Positions 48,633-58,748 of a stretch of DNA of 64,000 bases are shown piece by piece. This stretch comes from Scolanthus callimorphus (Eukaryota; Cnidaria; Anthozoa; Actiniaria; Edwardsiidae). Position numbers and translations under genes: made by a program. The stretch is from the NCBI GenBank assembly GCA_033964015.1, contig CM066924.1, positions 1,612,001 through 1,676,000 on the forward strand, given 5' to 3'. A model generated the notes under the pieces. It made no database searches. It was not told the DNA's origin and was given only the letters and a program-made list of their open reading frames with translations. Numbering within the stretch: position 1 is the first letter of the stretch; each line of letters begins with the position of its first letter.

Positions 48633-48735
48633 ATTTACAATATTCGCGTCCGATTTGTATGGAATTTACAATTTCTCGGCCTCCGGCCGAGAAATTGTAA
48701 ATCCCATACAAATCGGCCGCGAATATTGTAAATAG
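48633..48735. repeat. Long near-perfect hairpin
   Basis: Arms of about 48 bp (TTTACAATATTCGCG, CCGATTTGTATGG, ATTTACAATTTCTCGGCC) face their complement across a loop of about 3 bases (TCC). Only a few mismatches are present. It could extrude as a cruciform or be a fold-back MITE without spacer. Confidence 0.85.
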
Positions 48736-48739
48736 TACT

Positions 48740-51300
48740 TATAGTCTGCAAATACAACGAAAAGTGCCCACATAAAAAGTCATATTAAAAAATAAAACTC
48801 GCTTTTAGATTCTAAATAAAGTAACAGTAGCTAGTAGTCCGTGGGCCAGGAGTCGAAACCCTCCCCCCCTAGGGGAATTTTGCTAACACATATCATTCGA
48901 AAGCTTAGCCCTAGGGTAGTCTAAAACCGGTTGTTTGCACTTTTGAAGTGGAAGCGTTTAGGAGTTACGGCGCATTTTACATTTGAGCTTCAAAACCACA
49001 GGGTACCCACGTCGTGACGTTGCGAAATATACGAATAAAATACCTGTATTACATCAGAAACACTGTATATCACATATTTTGCAAAATAACAGCCGAAATG
49101 CACTATTTGCTAGGAAAGGTCTTAATAAAAGCATTCAAAAGTATTCAAAGTAGGTTTTTCATTGAATATAAAGCACAGGGTACCCACGTCTCATATCTGT
49201 CAAAACAGCAGGAAAGTCTTTGGCCCTACATGATTATCACGCGTTCCCTGTCCTAGATATACACAAAATAGAGTCTTAGCAGTAGCAAACGCGTATTTGC
49301 GCCACGAGGCATATCATGCCATCCATGTTTGTTCTTGTTAATAGATGTATCGGAGCATTTTCGGGCTCTGGGCTCGCCGCACTTTCTACGTAAGACTTTC
49401 CACGCAAGACTTGGTTGCTTCCCCGGAGCCATTTCGTCGTCTTAGCCCGCTTGTAATCGCCAGATCTGGATTTGAGCATTATGCACGCGGATAGCTTGAA
49501 TAAGTTGGTAGCGGTGATCGCTTACTCCGAAGAATTAATAACTACCCCTGTGATTTGACTACTGTGATTTGATATGTTTACTTCTATGCCCGTAGTACGG
49601 AAAAGAATATAACTAAAAGTTCTGCCGATGTTCTCATGCTCTCGAATGTGGAGTGCTGGATTTCTATCAGTATTGCGACTTTTAGATTGTGACAGGAAAG
49701 TAATAGCTAGCTGCTTACCAATACGCACTTGCGTGTCTCTGTTTTTTTAAAACAATGCAGCTCATATGTACCACAATAAGTCAAAAGTTGCGCTACGTTC
49801 GGATATGGTGTGCTTTGCTGACGGGAAATTCTTGCTACGCGAAATTCTTGCTAGGAGTGATGAAACTTTTCCTTCATGGATTGCTTAGCGTGTTCAGATA
49901 TCATCCGAGTCTTTGATAAGTTTTGCTGGTGCCTTATATACAGAGTGAAGTGAGATTCGCTTCGAAAAGTCCAAAGCACTGCGGATTACGAGTTCCCTCG
50001 GATGGCTGATGGCTACCATGCTCTCCAAAAGTGCATTAGTTGGAAACGCGAGGGCTACGATCCATAGCTGGGTATCTTGTGAGATTTTGCACATTGAGTA
50101 ACAACAGTGCAGCACAAGTAGTGTTTTCGCATAATGTAAAAATTATTTTTCATACAGCAACCACGAATTCCATGTTTGCTGACAAGCGAGAAGCGCACTA
50201 GACATGAGTTCTCCTTTCCAGCTTTCTGACATTTCTACATTGATTGAGTTAGCCATTTGTAGTTGTTATAAACAATGTTGTATATAGTTCATTCATTTTC
50301 TCACGGACAAATAAAATTCCGCCTGATACTCAGGCTATAAAGTTCGTATTTCTATTTTCTTAAAACCGTGCGACGCGGGTATCCTGTGGAATGCAATATT
50401 GCCAAATGCACCTATTTCAATGCCTTCGAACACACTTTTTCAACGTAAACATGGCTTGAAGGCTATGTCGTGACAGGCGGCACAATATATTTGTGTTTGA
50501 ATCGAATGCAAGCATTTTATTTGTGTTTTCGCAACATTACGACGTGGGTACCCTGTGGTTTTGAAGCTCAAATGTAAAATGCGCCGTAACTCCTAAACGC
50601 TTCCACTTCAAAAGTGCAAACAACCGGTTTTAGACTACCCTCGGGCTAAGCTTTCGAATGATATGTGTTAGCAAAATTCCCCTAGGGGGGGGAGGGTTTC
50701 CACTCCTGGCCCACGGACTATATGTTGTTGTTTCTGGGGGTTATTTAAGAGAATGGAAACTACCGCTCATTTAGTCTATTCAAGACCTTGAGCGGGACCA
50801 CGGCCGTTACGCTACCGAATGCTGCCGTGACAAGAATAGGAGTTTAAAGTCTGCACAGACAACGAAAAGGTTCGAAAAAGGTAAGAAAAGCGCCCACAGA
50901 CTACAAGTCACCTTTTCGCTTTTAGATTCTAAATAAAGTTAGAGTAGCCTTTATTCGCTAAGTTGTTGTTTTGGGTGTTTGGGGTTATTTGAGAAAATTG
51001 AAAACTATCGCTCATTTAGTTGTTTGAAGAACTTGAGCGGGAGCCCGGCTGTTATGACGCGAACGAAAGCTGCCAAGTGTGACAGGAAGAGCGAGTTTAT
51101 AGTCTGCACAGACAACGAAAAGCGCTCACATAAAAAGTCATATTAACAATCGAAATCGCTTGTAGATTCTAAATAAAGCTAGAATAGTCTTTATTCGCTA
51201 CGATATTGTTTTTGAGGGTTATTTAAGAAAATTGGAAACTACCGCTCATTTAGTCTATTCAAGACCTTGAGCGGCTACCGCTCATATATAGCCACTTCAA
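48740..51300 (+). repeat. Tandem array of about 240-bp units, interrupted by a transposon
   Basis: Units run from GTTATTTAAGAAAATTGGAA and ACTACCGCTCATTTAGTCTA through CTGCACAGACAACGAAAAG to TTAGATTCTAAATAAAGTTA. Starts lie at about 50740, 50985 and 51215. The 3' half of a further unit lies at 48740-48834, separated from its 5' partner by the inserted element at 48837-50718. Confidence 0.7.
48837..50718. mobile_element. 1.9-kb element with about 200-bp inverted terminal repeats, TA duplication
   Basis: The left arm GTCCGTGGGCCAGGAGT... is mirrored at the right end (...ACTCCTGGCCCACGGAC) over roughly 200 bp with few differences; blocks include CTAAAACCGGTTGTTTGCAC and GGAGTTACGGCGCATTTTAC. 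TA flanks both sides. The interior has no recognised transposase frame. The insertion splits one unit of the surrounding tandem array. Confidence 0.8.
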
Positions 51301-51334
51301 AATCTCTTAAAATGTCTCTGTATTCTGTCTCAGC

Positions 51335-52070
51335 TCCCTGTACAGCCGTCACTTCGTACTTATTTCTCAGCTCCTCGAGCTGTTACTTCGTATTCATCTC
51401 TCAGCTCCCCGAGCTATAATTTCGCATTTATCTGTCAGCTCCCCGAGCTGTTACTTCGTATTCATCTCTCAGCTCCCCGAGCTATAATTTCGCATTTATC
51501 TGTCAGCTCCCCGAGCTGTTACTTCGTATTTATCTCTTAGCTCCCCGAGCTGTTATTCCGTATTTATCTCTCTGCTCAGCTCCCCGAGCTGTTATTCCGT
51601 ATTTATCTCTCAGCTCCCCGAGCTGTTATTCCGTATTTATCTCTCTGCTCAGCTCCCCGACCTGTTATTCCGTATTTATCTCTCAGCTCCCCGAGCTGTT
51701 ATTCCGTATTTATCTCTCTGCTCAGCTCCCCGAGCTGTTATTCCGTATTTATCTCTCAGCTCCCCGAGCTGTTATTCCGTATTTATCTCTCTGCTCAGCT
51801 CCCCGAGCTGTTATTCCGTATTTATCTCTTAGCTCCCCGAGCTGTTACTTCGTATTTATCTCTTAGCTCCCCGAGCTGTTATTCAGTATTTATCTCTCAG
51901 CTCCCCGAGCTGTTATTCCGTATTTATCTCTCAGCTCCCCGAGCTGTTATTCCGTATCTATCTCTCACCTCCCCGAGCTATAATTTCGCATTTATCTCTC
52001 AGGTCCTCCCAGCTCCCGGCCGGGCTGTCATTTTGTATTCATTTCTCAGCTCCCCGAGCTGTATACCGGC
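51335..52070 (+). repeat. Minisatellite of about twenty 34-40-bp units with a palindromic core
   Basis: Each unit carries AGCTCCCCGAGCT followed by GTTATTCCGTATTTATCTCT or close variants. A longer form with an added CTGCTC alternates with the short form in the middle of the array, showing expansion of two-unit blocks. The core AGCTC...GAGCT is self-complementary. Confidence 0.85.
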
Positions 52071-52616
52071 ACAATCTAACATATTAAGTGCATACTCTTT
52101 AAAAAAATCTCGTATAATATTTGTCTTTCCTTGCCGGGTACTCCGTACTTGTCTAACGTCCACAGCTCTCCGAGCCGTCTCGGTAGAAACTCATACATAA
52201 ATTCCAAAAAAAATTACAGCCATTGATAGTTATACACACGAGAAACGCAGATAAAGCCGAGAAAAAGTTCAAAAAGGAGCAGTTTACTTCGTCTACGACA
52301 GCTGGGGCTAGTAACTGGTTCGAAGAAATGCCTGGGTGGTAGGGGCGGTTGACTGGCAAAACCCCAAGAGAAACATTTCATCGTCTTGTCGAGATGAGCG
52401 CGAAACTGGCACATGGCAAGACTGTGAGTCCCAGCTTTATACCAGGGCACGCAAAGCATTACTAATAACCGGTTTGGCCAGTTTAAACGAATTCCTTGCG
52501 CTTTGGCGATGCGCTCATTAGTATGCAGAATGAGAATAGTAGTTTGAGGTCCGGATCAATTTTAATAAGAATTTTTTTAATAAGAAGGGATCGCGAGTTG
52601 GGCTTAATTAAGCTAC

Positions 52617-52868
52617 GGCTAAACTAGGACACATGTAGCGCGCAACATTTGTGTCCTGCATGTTTTCCCGAGTGGCTAAACTAGGAAACATCGCACGCGT
52701 GTGTCCCGGACACATCAAATGTTTCTTGTCTTGCGAAGACACATTTCTTGTGTGTCCGGCTACAAATTTGTCGCGCGCAACAATGTTTCTCGCGTGGCTA
52801 AACAGGGAAACATGAAGGCACATGTGTCCGGCTACAATGTTGCGCGCTACATGTGTCCTAGTTTAGCC
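52617..52868. mobile_element. MITE with GGCTAAACTAGGACACATGT ends, copy 2
   Basis: Complete terminal repeats: GGCTAAACTAGGACACATGT and ACATGTGTCCTAGTTTAGCC. The counterpart at 39367-39612 has lost the outermost left bases, so this flank looks closer to the ancestral state. Confidence 0.75.
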
Positions 52869-53129
52869 AGGGCTTTAGGGTTCCAAAAAGCTGCCAAAAT
52901 AAGATATCTGGACCAAATACACCGTGTTACAATAGCCTGGTAAAGTCCTGTAACCTCTTCTTGTATGCGGTCGCGTATTTCGACCGCGAGTTCCCTTGCG
53001 ATTAGGAGTAGACCCCCCTTTCCCCTGTTGAATTTAGTCTGGACCCTCCACTGTAGCGCTGAACAAGTGATCCTCCTGATATTACCCAGCAATTTTGTCT
53101 AAAAACTAGCGACTTTCTTTTTCAGAATC

Positions 53130-54029
53130 ATGCTTCCCTTAGTTACCATGGTAGCGCTAGCCCTGTTGAGCCCACTAACAGAAGGGACCCCGTACAGCCG
53201 CATTCGCCGTTCCCTAGACGACCAGAATTGCCCCCCTGGAGTGTGGGCTGTCGTAGAGAAACTGTACGCGATTTTGAAGAAGGCTTTGATGGTTACCACA
53301 ACAAAAAAGACGACAATGATAGCGATATGTGTTTGCCGGTGTTTGGGGTTGCAAACGCTCTGTTATGGACATGAGTGAAGACCAGAATTGCCCGCCTGGA
53401 GTGTGGGGGTGTAAACGAAGCTTCATGAAATTCTTCAAACACTTATTCAAGTCAAATAATAGCAAGAAAAGAGGGAATAGCGGAAAGAAAGGGATCGAAG
53501 ATCGGTCTATGAGGACGAGCAGTATTGTCCTCCTGGGGTCTGGGGATGCAAGCGAAATGTGGAAGAGAAGAAGCAAGCATGCCCGCCCGGGGTCTGGGGA
53601 TGTAAAAAGAATGAGATCGAGATGAAGAAGACGGCGGACCAGGCCTGTCCTCCAGGCGTATGGGGCTGCAAACGTGAGCACAAAGAGAAAAAGTCCGAGG
53701 ACCAAGCTTGTCCACCTGGGGTCTGGGGTTGCAAAAGAGAGGAGAAAGAGAAGAAATCTGCAGAACAAAACTGCCCTCCCGGTGTCTGGGGTTGTAAAAA
53801 GGACTCAATTGAAATTAAAAAATCCGAAGATCAATCATGCCCTCCAGGAGTTTGGGGATGCAAGAAGAGAGACAACATACAGAGGGACGCCAAATTCAAA
53901 AAGTCGGATCAACAATGTCCACCTGGAGTTTGGGGGTGTAAAAAGGACTCGATTGAAGCTAAGAAATCTGTAGATCAACAGTGTCCACCCGGGGTCTGGG
54001 GCTGCAAGAGAAGCGCTGGTTCTCTATAG
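53130..54029 (+). pseudogene. Second CPPGVWGC peptide precursor, broken by three 1-bp deletions
   Basis: It is nearly identical to 39875-40777, including signal peptide, acceptor tract before the ATG and stop position. Compared with copy 1 it lacks one G in the first motif (about 53246), one G in the second (about 53338) and one A in the lysine-rich linker (about 53489). Each loss is in a homopolymer. Together they remove three bases, so the last eight repeats are back in the original frame, but the intervening stretch is out of frame and meets a stop at 53376. Some coding changes alter peptides: two repeats now read QQCPPGVWGC, and one RK site has become KK. If the deletions are consensus errors this is a working second gene. 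If real, it is a recent pseudogene. Confidence 0.75.
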
Positions 54030-54466
54030 AGCTTCTGCTAATTGTAGCATTCACACATGATTAAAAAGTTCACAGAGGCGAGATGTTAACAAGAGACTTT
54101 AAGAATCTTTAAGGACTACGTCTTTAAAACATAGCACCATCAGAATCTATAAACATTAGAAGATAAAAAGAAAGAGGAAATTATAGATATTTACGAGTTA
54201 TGAAACAATGTTTGCATCAAGATATAGATGCAGACCCACGAAAAAGATTAAAATATTATATGAAAACAGCAAAGGAAATGTACAAAGGATTATCCTTGAT
54301 ATAAGTTTAGTTTTGTTTAAAGGAAATGATTGAGAATAAAGATGACCTCCGAAACAGTGAATGGTCTGGAACAAGAGGGTGATCAGTTTCGTTGCTCTTC
54401 TCCTGAAGATATAATAATAATAGATTAATATAAATTTTCGTAACTAAAAACATAACTTCGGGAAAC

Positions 54467-54925
54467 AAAAATACAAGTTTCCTCACACGGTTTTTTAGGT
54501 GTTGTCATCTTCTAACGACACAGAAAATTTGACGCCGATATCTTAAATTGTGCTAGGTCAGGAGCTTCGCAAAGGTGAAAATGTGACCTAAAATTTAATT
54601 TAGAAAAAGCGTGTAAAGTTACTTAAAATACAGAAAATGGGTGGCGGGTAATACAAAAGAATGGGCTATTGAAACCTAGGAGCCTAGCCGGTCAAAATGC
54701 TGTTTTGACCGTTATTTTTCAGCCAATCAGCGACCGAGAAACGCGACAACTTCTCAACAAAACGTCACGTTTGAAACGTAAAACTACGCGAAAAAATTTG
54801 CAAGCTTCAGGGTTGAACGAAAATGGTAGTACGTTTTTTAACAAGTTTTAACAAAATGTCTTATCTTAAAAAGTGATACCTTATTTCAAAGCGTATCATG
54901 GGCCGAACTATGGTATCTATTTTAT
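54467..54925. other. Unassigned spacer after the second peptide gene
   Basis: No gene or repeat boundary is recognised. AGCCAATCAGCGACCGAGAA is a motif type frequent in fold-back elements, but no partner was found. Confidence 0.3.
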
Positions 54926-55977
54926 TTAAAGTGCTACTGAAGGCTGAAATTGTAATGACTTATTTGATTGCAAATTCAAAATATAGAAGAATGTCGCTTA
55001 TTTCGCGTTCATAGCTCTTTTGGTTACAGAGATATTCAAGATTTTTACTTATGCAAATTAGCAAAACATGACGTCACAACAAGACAAGGGCAAAAGAGGC
55101 CAACAATGTTTGATGTATAATTATGTTTGGGATAATTAGATTCACTTCAAACTTGGTAATAACAAAGAAGAACCAAGACCTCATACATCCATATGCTAAT
55201 TAGTGTTTCCATGGTAACACGTTTGGCTATAGAAGTGATTCCTGGAAAGATAGGTAAAATCTGTGAAATATTCCCTAAGTTGTGAAAGTCTTCGAAACTT
55301 CTTGATTTGTTTGTCAACACAACCCAGAGTATTTTGGCAAAGTATTGTAGTACTTCACTTGTAAGTTTCAGGTTTTTCCTATTTTTTAAACAGACAGCCC
55401 TAGTGTCAATAGCGTTACCATGGAAACAGTAATAAACATGTCAGAGGTTGTGGTTTTGGTCCTTCTTTGTTATTACCAAGTTTTACTGTGCGACTACGTC
55501 AACCGGGCCATTCCGTAAAAAGTTTATCATTTAGAGATTCCAACCATTTTAAGGCAAATTTAATACCTGCAATACATCTGACGATGAGTAATTAAGTGTT
55601 TTGAAGTTATTTCTGCCCATAATTTCCACAATTTTTACGAGAAAAGCAATATTTCGGTGTCTCAGATCTCAAGAAAGTCGAGATCCTTTGTTCTGTACTC
55701 GCTTCCTGATTGGCTAACTTCTTACAAAATGGCCCGGTTGACGTAGTCGCACAGTAAGTGAATTTAACTATCCCAAACAGAATTATACATAAAACATTGT
55801 TGGCCTCTTTTGCCCTTGTCTTGTTGTGAAGTCATTTTTTGCTAATTTGCATAAGTAAAAATCTTCAATATCTCTGAAACCAAAAGAGCTATGAACGCGA
55901 AATAAACGGCATTCTTCCTTATTATGAATGTGCAACAAAATAAGCCATTAAAATTTTCAGCCTTGAGTAGCACTTTA
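54926..55977. mobile_element. 1-kb palindromic element with about 200-bp arms
   Basis: The ends AAGTGCTACTGAAGGCTGAAA and its mirror TTTTCAGCCTTGAGTAGCACTT continue inward through CATAGCTCTTTTGGTTACAG and GGCAAAAGAGGCCAACAATG, which are mirrored in the right half. The right arm is split by a smaller insertion at 55486-55754. Confidence 0.8.
55486..55754. mobile_element. Nested MITE, CTGTGCGACTACGTCAACCG ends, TA duplication
   Basis: CTGTGCGACTACGTCAACCG(GGCCATT) is mirrored by (AATGGCCC)GGTTGACGTAGTCGCACAG. TA lies on both sides. Removing it rejoins CCAAGTTT and AGTGAAT, which restores complementarity with the intact left arm of the host element near 55140. Confidence 0.85.
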
Positions 55978-56590
55978 ATGTACTAAAATCCAGATTTTTT
56001 TACCGAGTCCCCCTTTCCGGTGCATCAGTTCAATTTTTGAGTTTCGCTCTCGCGAATATGCCTTTTTTGGCTGCATTCTAGCATTGGCTTATTATAGATG
56101 TGTTCTAAAATGCCGTGTCGGAGATTTTCCTTTTGAAGTTCCAAACGGATGCAGCACCGAAATTAAAAAAATCGTTAAAATTTCCACATGGGAAGGCAAA
56201 CCACACAAAAATATCTGTTTTGTCGTAGTTGTGGTGAAAAACATAAACTTAAAAAGGTATTACTTAATGTCAAGAAACAACTGTTTTTAAAATGCGCCAC
56301 GAAGGTGGTTTCCTGACACTTCAAACATTGGTGATACAACTACGGGGAACGTGGACGTGGTCCGGCGTCATGGCCAAGGTGAACAAGGTTGTTATTATTA
56401 ACCTTGGGTCTCTAGAGAGAAGAGTAAATGGTACAAACGTGCAGAACTCCTCAGCACTTCCAATACGAGCGGAAATGTTTACAGTTGACTTTGTCCCGGT
56501 TGAGCGGTTTCAGATGAGTGTCGAACTAAACGAAGAGTAAATAAACTTACAGTGATACAAATTCAACAACCGAGGAGGTCATGAAGTAAG
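55978..56590. other. Two short adjacent ORFs of unknown nature
   Basis: Plus-strand ORFs at 56084-56290 (with RCVLKCRVGDFPFEVPNGCS) and 56292-56540 (with MAKVNKVVIINLGSLERRVN) are next to each other in different frames. Neither has a recognised domain, and I cannot say whether they are exons or chance. Confidence 0.25.
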
Positions 56591-56918
56591 CCATATTTTT
56601 TGGTCGGGGAAGATCGTCGTGAATTTTTAGTTTCACCCCTAAAAGATACCAAACATGGCGTGGGTCAAATAAGTTTTACCCTAAAAGATAGACATCAAGA
56701 ATGCTGCATCTGATATTGTCTAATTTATCGTCTTGTCAACAAGTACTCTCTCTCTCTTTCTTGAAGGTTTGCCGCCGTGTTAGAGCCCTAAACGATACCA
56801 ATCTCCCTTAAATGTTTTTGGAGATCAAGATCACCCCTAAAAGAGACCAAAGCCCCTGATTTTAACCCCTAACGGATACGACGATCATCCCCGACCAAAA
56901 AATATGGGAGTCCCATAT

Positions 56919-56950
<32 letters not shown>
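56591..56950. mobile_element. Relative of the Mutator-like MITE, long G run at the right end
   Basis: CCATATTTTTTGGTCGGGGA(AGATCGTCGT) is mirrored by (ACGACGATCA)TCCCCGACCAAAAAATATGG. CACCCCTAAAAGATACC-type units recur inside as in 16561-16901. The right end continues through GGGAGTCCC into a run of about 30 G. The left end is truncated. Confidence 0.65.
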
Positions 56951-56952
<2 letters not shown>

Positions 56953-57420
56953 GTACGATCTGCGTTTAGTTATGAGCAAAGAATACAAACTCTGAGTTTT
57001 TTGTTTTTCTTTGCAGTCTCATTCGTTGACTAATTAAACAAACTCAAGTCCTCACCCAATAGGAACGTGAGACAACGCAAGTCTGATTTGAGGCCATGTA
57101 ATGTTGCACAAGGCAATTTTTCACGCAGCTCGTTACATGCTAGAAACTGCGCTCGCTGTAAAGTTATGAATTTTTGAAAACGTCAAGAGTAAGAAACGCT
57201 CTGATTGGCTCATTTCGGAAACCATTGCATCTTGGAATTTGCTTTTATGAGAGATTCGATCTACTTTTTCAGCAACTTGCAAATCAGTATTCGCAGCGTT
57301 GCCCGGGTATGTTAGGGGAGAGGTCAAACCAATCGTACTCTCAGGGGGACGCCGATTGAGGAGGATGGGCTCCTAAAAAGTACCATTGGTTTGACCTCTT
57401 CCCTTAAAAAGGTCACTTCT

Positions 57421-57562
57421 ACAGAAACCCATCCATAGGAAAAGCTGAATTTCCCAGGCACACACATGGGAAGTGTTCGGAATTCGCATGGATAATCATG
57501 GGAAATCCGAACACTTCCCATTCTTCTACCATAGCCATAGGAAATTCAGCTTTTCCCATGGC
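57421..57562. mobile_element. Fold-back MITE, GGGAAGTGTTCGGA family, best copy
   Basis: CATAGGAAAAGCTGAATTTC is mirrored by GAAATTCAGCTTTTCCCATG, and GGGAAGTGTTCGGAATTCGC by GAAATCCGAACACTTCCC. Relatives are at 24190-24300 and 37135-37320. Confidence 0.7.
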
Positions 57563-58300
57563 TTTTTCCCACGCGCATTTTTTTAATCGTCGCAACAAAC
57601 TGAACCTAATATTTATGTCTGTGATTTCCAACGAAAAGTTGTTTGAAAGAAGATAAGTGTTTACAAAATGAACGAAGCTTTCAGCTCTTTGAGATAAAAA
57701 TCGGACCTCCTGCAAAGGTAACTAAACACTAGGCACGCTATATAACACATCAGTAGCGAAACTATTTCTCAAACTATACGCAGCGTTCACCCAGCAAGGC
57801 TGTAAGGTAATCTGTGCTTAACTTCATCATCAAAAAGCAAAGAGCGTGAAACACTTGAACATCAAGTCATTGTAAAGGTAATTAGCATTTATGGTGTGCA
57901 TACTCATAATACTTTGAAGCCAAGGCGTCAGTTTGGAATTCATGTTGAGCATTACTTTGCAATATTTCTGGTTTTTCGTATCGTTTTAACTGCAGGGACG
58001 TCAACCCTGCCGCTCGAAAAACCTTGAGACACCAAAATATTGGGCTTTTGAGGCAGGAAAAGACCTAAATATCGCTAACATTTTCGCTTAAAAGTTCCAG
58101 AAGCCAAAAAAAAAATCGCTTTTTCAAAGAAAACCGGGAGATTTTACTTCAAAACCGGGAGATGAGGTAAAAAACCGGGAGACTCCAGGCAAAACCAGGA
58201 GCTACAGTGTTGTTTTCTTTTCTCTATACACGAAGTTCACCTTCTTGTGCTCGTTTTGAGAGCCTCCATAAGTCTTAACATTTTTGCTTATCTATGCAAC
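57563..58300. other. Upstream region of the third peptide gene
   Basis: No gene recognised. AAAACCGGGAGA-type units recur between about 58130 and 58200 (three to four imperfect copies). A polypyrimidine tract ending CTCTTTCAG closes the region at 58308, just before the next start codon. Confidence 0.35.
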
Positions 58301-58328
58301 TCTTTCAGTTGTTTCTGGTACCAGCACC

Positions 58329-58748
58329 ATGACAAGACTTCTGACATGTTTGTTGCTTTGCGCATGCGTCACGTTTCTGGTCAGCGGATTTACACTTCAT
58401 CAAAGAGATGCCGGGAGAGGCATAAAGACAACGCCAGAAAGGGGTGCAAATAGCATGAAGGATGCGAAAAATGAGAGAGACCAGAAGCCTCAACATCTGG
58501 AAATTATGCGACTAAAGAGAATCAAGCGGCAACGTGGAAATTGTCCGCCTGGGGTTTGGGTTTGCAAAGCTTCCAAGACAAACCGAAAAAACAAAAAGAA
58601 TCCGGCAAGTACAACACAGAGCAAATGCCAGGAAGGGAGCGAATGTGGTGTACAGAGAGTTAAGAAAGTAGTTAAAAGGACATCCCCTTTCTTCGGTGAG
58701 TTGATTTCCCATCTTATCATCTCAGGAAAGGAGATTCAAACGTTTTAA
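58329..58748 (+). CDS. Diverged single-motif relative of the peptide precursors (CPPGVWVC)
   Basis: The 139-residue reading frame starts with a clear signal peptide (MTRLLTCLLLCACVTFLVSG). After a charged propeptide comes LKRIKRQRGNCPPGVWVCK: a basic processing cluster, one motif in which the second Gly is Val, and a following Lys. Two further Cys lie in SKCQEGSECG, so other disulfides are possible. I start at 58329, not the upstream in-frame ATG at 58284, because the signal peptide begins there and a CTCTTTCAG acceptor ends at 58308. That same splice-just-before-ATG layout occurs in the two multi-copy genes. The frame may leave the exon at a TTCG-GTGAGT donor near 58696, making the last 17 codons intronic. 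No pGlu-type Gln directly precedes the motif. Function is inferred only from the shared motif. Confidence 0.65.
   Translation: MTRLLTCLLLCACVTFLVSGFTLHQRDAGRGIKTTPERGANSMKDAKNERDQKPQHLEIMRLKRIKRQRGNCPPGVWVCKASKTNRKNKKNPASTTQSKCQEGSECGVQRVKKVVKRTSPFFGELISHLIISGKEIQTF

Larger units (their letters stand above)
52542..54466 (+). repeat. Segmental duplication, copy 2
   Basis: It matches 39349-41217 from GAGGTCCGGATCA to CTTCGGGAAAC, with an extra 65-bp stretch (52555-52620) next to the left end that is absent from copy 1. It includes the MITE at 52617-52868 and an AATAAA at 54335. Confidence 0.9.

Noticed and set aside
51335..52070. CRISPR-like look of regularly spaced repeats
   Set aside because: The units are contiguous tandem repeats with no unique spacers, in a eukaryotic genome. 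It is a minisatellite; the same holds for 33665-34290.
53214..53768. 184-residue minus-strand ORF, with similar ones at 40194-40556, 40199-40516 and 53452-53808
   Set aside because: They are antisense shadows of the CPPGVWGC repeats. The repeated motif keeps the opposite frames open; no signal, domain or independent start context is present.
39349..54466. Peptide gene pair as two assembled haplotypes of one locus
   Set aside because: Homology ends sharply at both sides of a 1.9-kb block and the flanks are unrelated, so a real duplication is more likely.
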